From contig CALISP010000066.1 in assembly GCA_938041705.1 (NCBI GenBank), positions 1 through 7,320 of the forward strand: a stretch of 7,320 nt of DNA, given 5' to 3'. This document shows positions 6,249 through 7,320 of this stretch, piece after piece. The notes below the pieces were generated by a model. It was given only the letters and a program-made list of their open reading frames with translations, did not search any database and was not told the DNA's origin. Position numbers and translations under genes: made by a program. Source of the stretch: an uncultured Cocleimonas sp. (GTDB lineage: Bacteria > Pseudomonadota > Gammaproteobacteria > Thiotrichales > Thiotrichaceae). Position 1 is the first letter of the stretch, and every line of letters starts with the position of its first letter.

Positions 6249-6307
6249 TTAGTCAGATCAATAAATAAACGTATTAATTAGAGAGATTAAAGGCGTAAAA
6301 AATAGAA

Positions 6308-7320
6308 CTATTCACGTCCAGCAATTAAGAAATCTTGGTATTCTGCTAATTCCTTCCATTTACCCTTAGCAGCTAATTTTGCTTGATGCGGCCAACTTTC
6401 AGGTTCATGCATACGGAACTGAGGACCTGCTTCATTTAGGAGATTTTTGATGTGGTCACGAGAGTTTTCTGACAATTTTTGAAAGCTCTCAATACCTGCA
6501 TTATTTAAAAGTTCTTGAATCTTTGGACCGATACCTTCAATTTTTCTTAAATCGTCCTTTATTTGATCTAGGGTAGATTTTTTGACTTTTTTGGTTGCAG
6601 ATTTATTAACCTTTTCTGTACCAGTTTTTTTACTTTTAACAGAAGATAATTTTTGTTCTTTATTTATAGAAACCTGATAAGTTTTAAGTTCATCCCATTC
6701 AGAACGATTTGCCATGCCTGCTTGGTGTGGCCATGATTCAGGATTGTGCATTCTGAATTGATTTCCAGCATCATCCAATAGTTTTCTTAATCTAGTTCTA
6801 TCTGATTTATATAATTGACTAAAAGTGTAGATACCACCTTTGTTTAAAACCTCTTCGATTTTAGGCCCAATGCCTTCTATTTTTTTGAAATCATCATGGT
6901 CACTTAAATTACTGTCTAATATTTCTTCATTGATAACGTTAACTTTTTTGCTGTCTATATTTGTAATATTGTTTGATTGTTTGATTGTCTCACTTTGATC
7001 ATTGACTTGAGTTTTACTATCAATGCTTACTGATCCAACTCTAGAGTCTTTAACAATTTCAGAATCAGAATCAGAATCCATGAAGTCTTGATAGATTTTT
7101 AATTCATCCCATTGGCCTTTTTCTGCCATTGCTGCTTGATGGGGCCATGATTCTGTCTCACTCTCAACGAGTAATGAACCTGACTCAGTGATATGTTTCT
7201 TTAACGTGTCGTTATCCAGATGACTTAATTGTTTGAATGTATAGATTTCTTTACTATTAAGAGTGCTTTCTATTTCAGGATTGATTCCAACTAACTTTGT
7301 TAAATCATCTGCATCTGTGG
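6308..7320 (-). CDS. Helix-hairpin-helix repeat protein (N-terminus beyond window)
   Basis: The frame is open from the stop at 6308-6310 to the window edge, giving at least 336 residues; the ATG at 7127-7129 lies inside a conserved repeat and is not the real start. The visible part is three gapless 74-residue repeats separated by low-complexity linkers of about 38-64 residues. Each repeat has an N-terminal HhH segment (KIEGIGPKI in the last two), a helical middle, and a C-terminal block ending in a PESWPHQA-type motif followed by W-x-E-L-x-x-Y-Q. Linker 1 is Asp/Ser-rich (DSDSDSE); linker 2 is Lys/Thr/Ser-rich. I recall this domain from C-terminal extensions of some long L21 ribosomal proteins and from uncharacterised multi-repeat proteins. 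HhH motifs usually bind DNA non-specifically through the backbone, but they can also mediate protein contacts, so function is open. No signal peptide or membrane segment is in the visible part. Confidence 0.85.
   Translation of the reverse strand, partial: TDADDLTKLVGINPEIESTLNSKEIYTFKQLSHLDNDTLKKHITESGSLLVESETESWPHQAAMAEKGQWDELKIYQDFMDSDSDSEIVKDSRVGSVSIDSKTQVNDQSETIKQSNNITNIDSKKVNVINEEILDSNLSDHDDFKKIEGIGPKIEEVLNKGGIYTFSQLYKSDRTRLRKLLDDAGNQFRMHNPESWPHQAGMANRSEWDELKTYQVSINKEQKLSSVKSKKTGTEKVNKSATKKVKKSTLDQIKDDLRKIEGIGPKIQELLNNAGIESFQKLSENSRDHIKNLLNEAGPQFRMHEPESWPHQAKLAAKGKWKELAEYQDFLIAGRE
6335..6556 (-). repeat. HhH repeat unit 3 (C-terminal)
   Basis: Seventy-four codons, starting DDLRKIEGIGPKI and ending KELAEYQ. 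It keeps the HhH hairpin Gly-Ile-Gly and the AGPQFRMHEPESWPHQA block. By hand alignment it matches unit 2 at 42 of 74 residues with no gaps. Eight residues follow before the stop. Confidence 0.9.
6674..6895 (-). repeat. HhH repeat unit 2
   Basis: Seventy-four codons, starting DDFKKIEGIGPKI and ending DELKTYQ. The HhH motif, the AGNQFRMH segment and the PESWPHQA block are intact. It is joined to unit 3 by a basic linker containing VKSKKTG and KKVKKST. Confidence 0.9.
7059..7078 (-). repeat. Hexanucleotide microsatellite in the HhH gene
   Basis: The plus-strand unit TCAGAA is repeated three times plus two bases, and encodes alternating Asp-Ser on the minus strand in the acidic linker. Since the unit is two codons long, slippage would change linker length without breaking the frame. 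Confidence 0.8.
7088..7309 (-). repeat. HhH repeat unit 1, degenerate
   Basis: Seventy-four codons, starting DDLTKLVGINPEI and ending DELKIYQ. It matches unit 2 at 36 of 74 residues without gaps, but the hairpin GIGPKI has become GINPEI and the FRMH segment is lost (LVES), while ESWPHQA and the W-D-E-L-K segment are kept. The HhH half may no longer bind nucleic acid. Part of this unit lies upstream of the ATG at 7127-7129, which shows that the gene is longer than that start implies. Confidence 0.87.

Noticed and set aside
7127..7129. ATG as the start of the HhH-repeat gene
   Set aside because: The same frame continues upstream without a stop and encodes the first part of a conserved 74-residue repeat.

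Overview
The window looks like an AT-rich chromosomal segment of a gammaproteobacterium. The evidence is the icd-clpS-clpA gene block and the close protein-level resemblance of Icd, ClpS and ClpA to their E. coli and Pseudomonas counterparts (compared from memory, no search run). The lineage cannot be fixed further. I see no tRNA, rRNA, CRISPR array, phage gene or intact transposase.

Layout. Positions 1-875 (minus strand) hold most of a PfkB-family adenosine/sugar kinase whose C-terminus is cut by the window edge. A divergent intergenic region (876-1004) separates it from a plus-strand cluster: isocitrate dehydrogenase (icd, 1005-2261), the protease adaptor clpS (2277-2705) and the AAA+ unfoldase clpA (2782-5076). 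The cluster ends at a strong intrinsic terminator (5145-5184). The 432-base convergent gap 5077-5508 has no gene, but holds an 11-bp tandem repeat that places stop codons in all six frames, an orphan Shine-Dalgarno-like AAGGAGGT, the terminator, and a roughly 125-bp inverted-repeat element with two internal hairpins that may be a non-autonomous mobile-element remnant. Two minus-strand genes follow: an unrecognised protein with two membrane segments (5509-6162), and a protein built of 74-residue helix-hairpin-helix (HhH) repeats (6308 to beyond 7320).

How the genes work together. ClpS delivers N-degron substrates to ClpA, which unfolds them for ClpP (not in the window). The icd gene probably shares a transcript with them because of position, not function. 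The Icd is the more informative metabolic gene: the residues that bind the 2'-phosphate of NADP+ in E. coli Icd are replaced, so an NAD+-preferring enzyme is predicted. The HhH gene is longer than its first internal ATG suggests. The reading frame stays open to the window edge and encodes a third, degenerate repeat upstream of that ATG.

I do not see a clearly new biological system. The observations most worth following are the coenzyme switch in Icd, the repeat architecture and true extent of the HhH protein, and the structured DNA between clpA and the membrane-protein gene.
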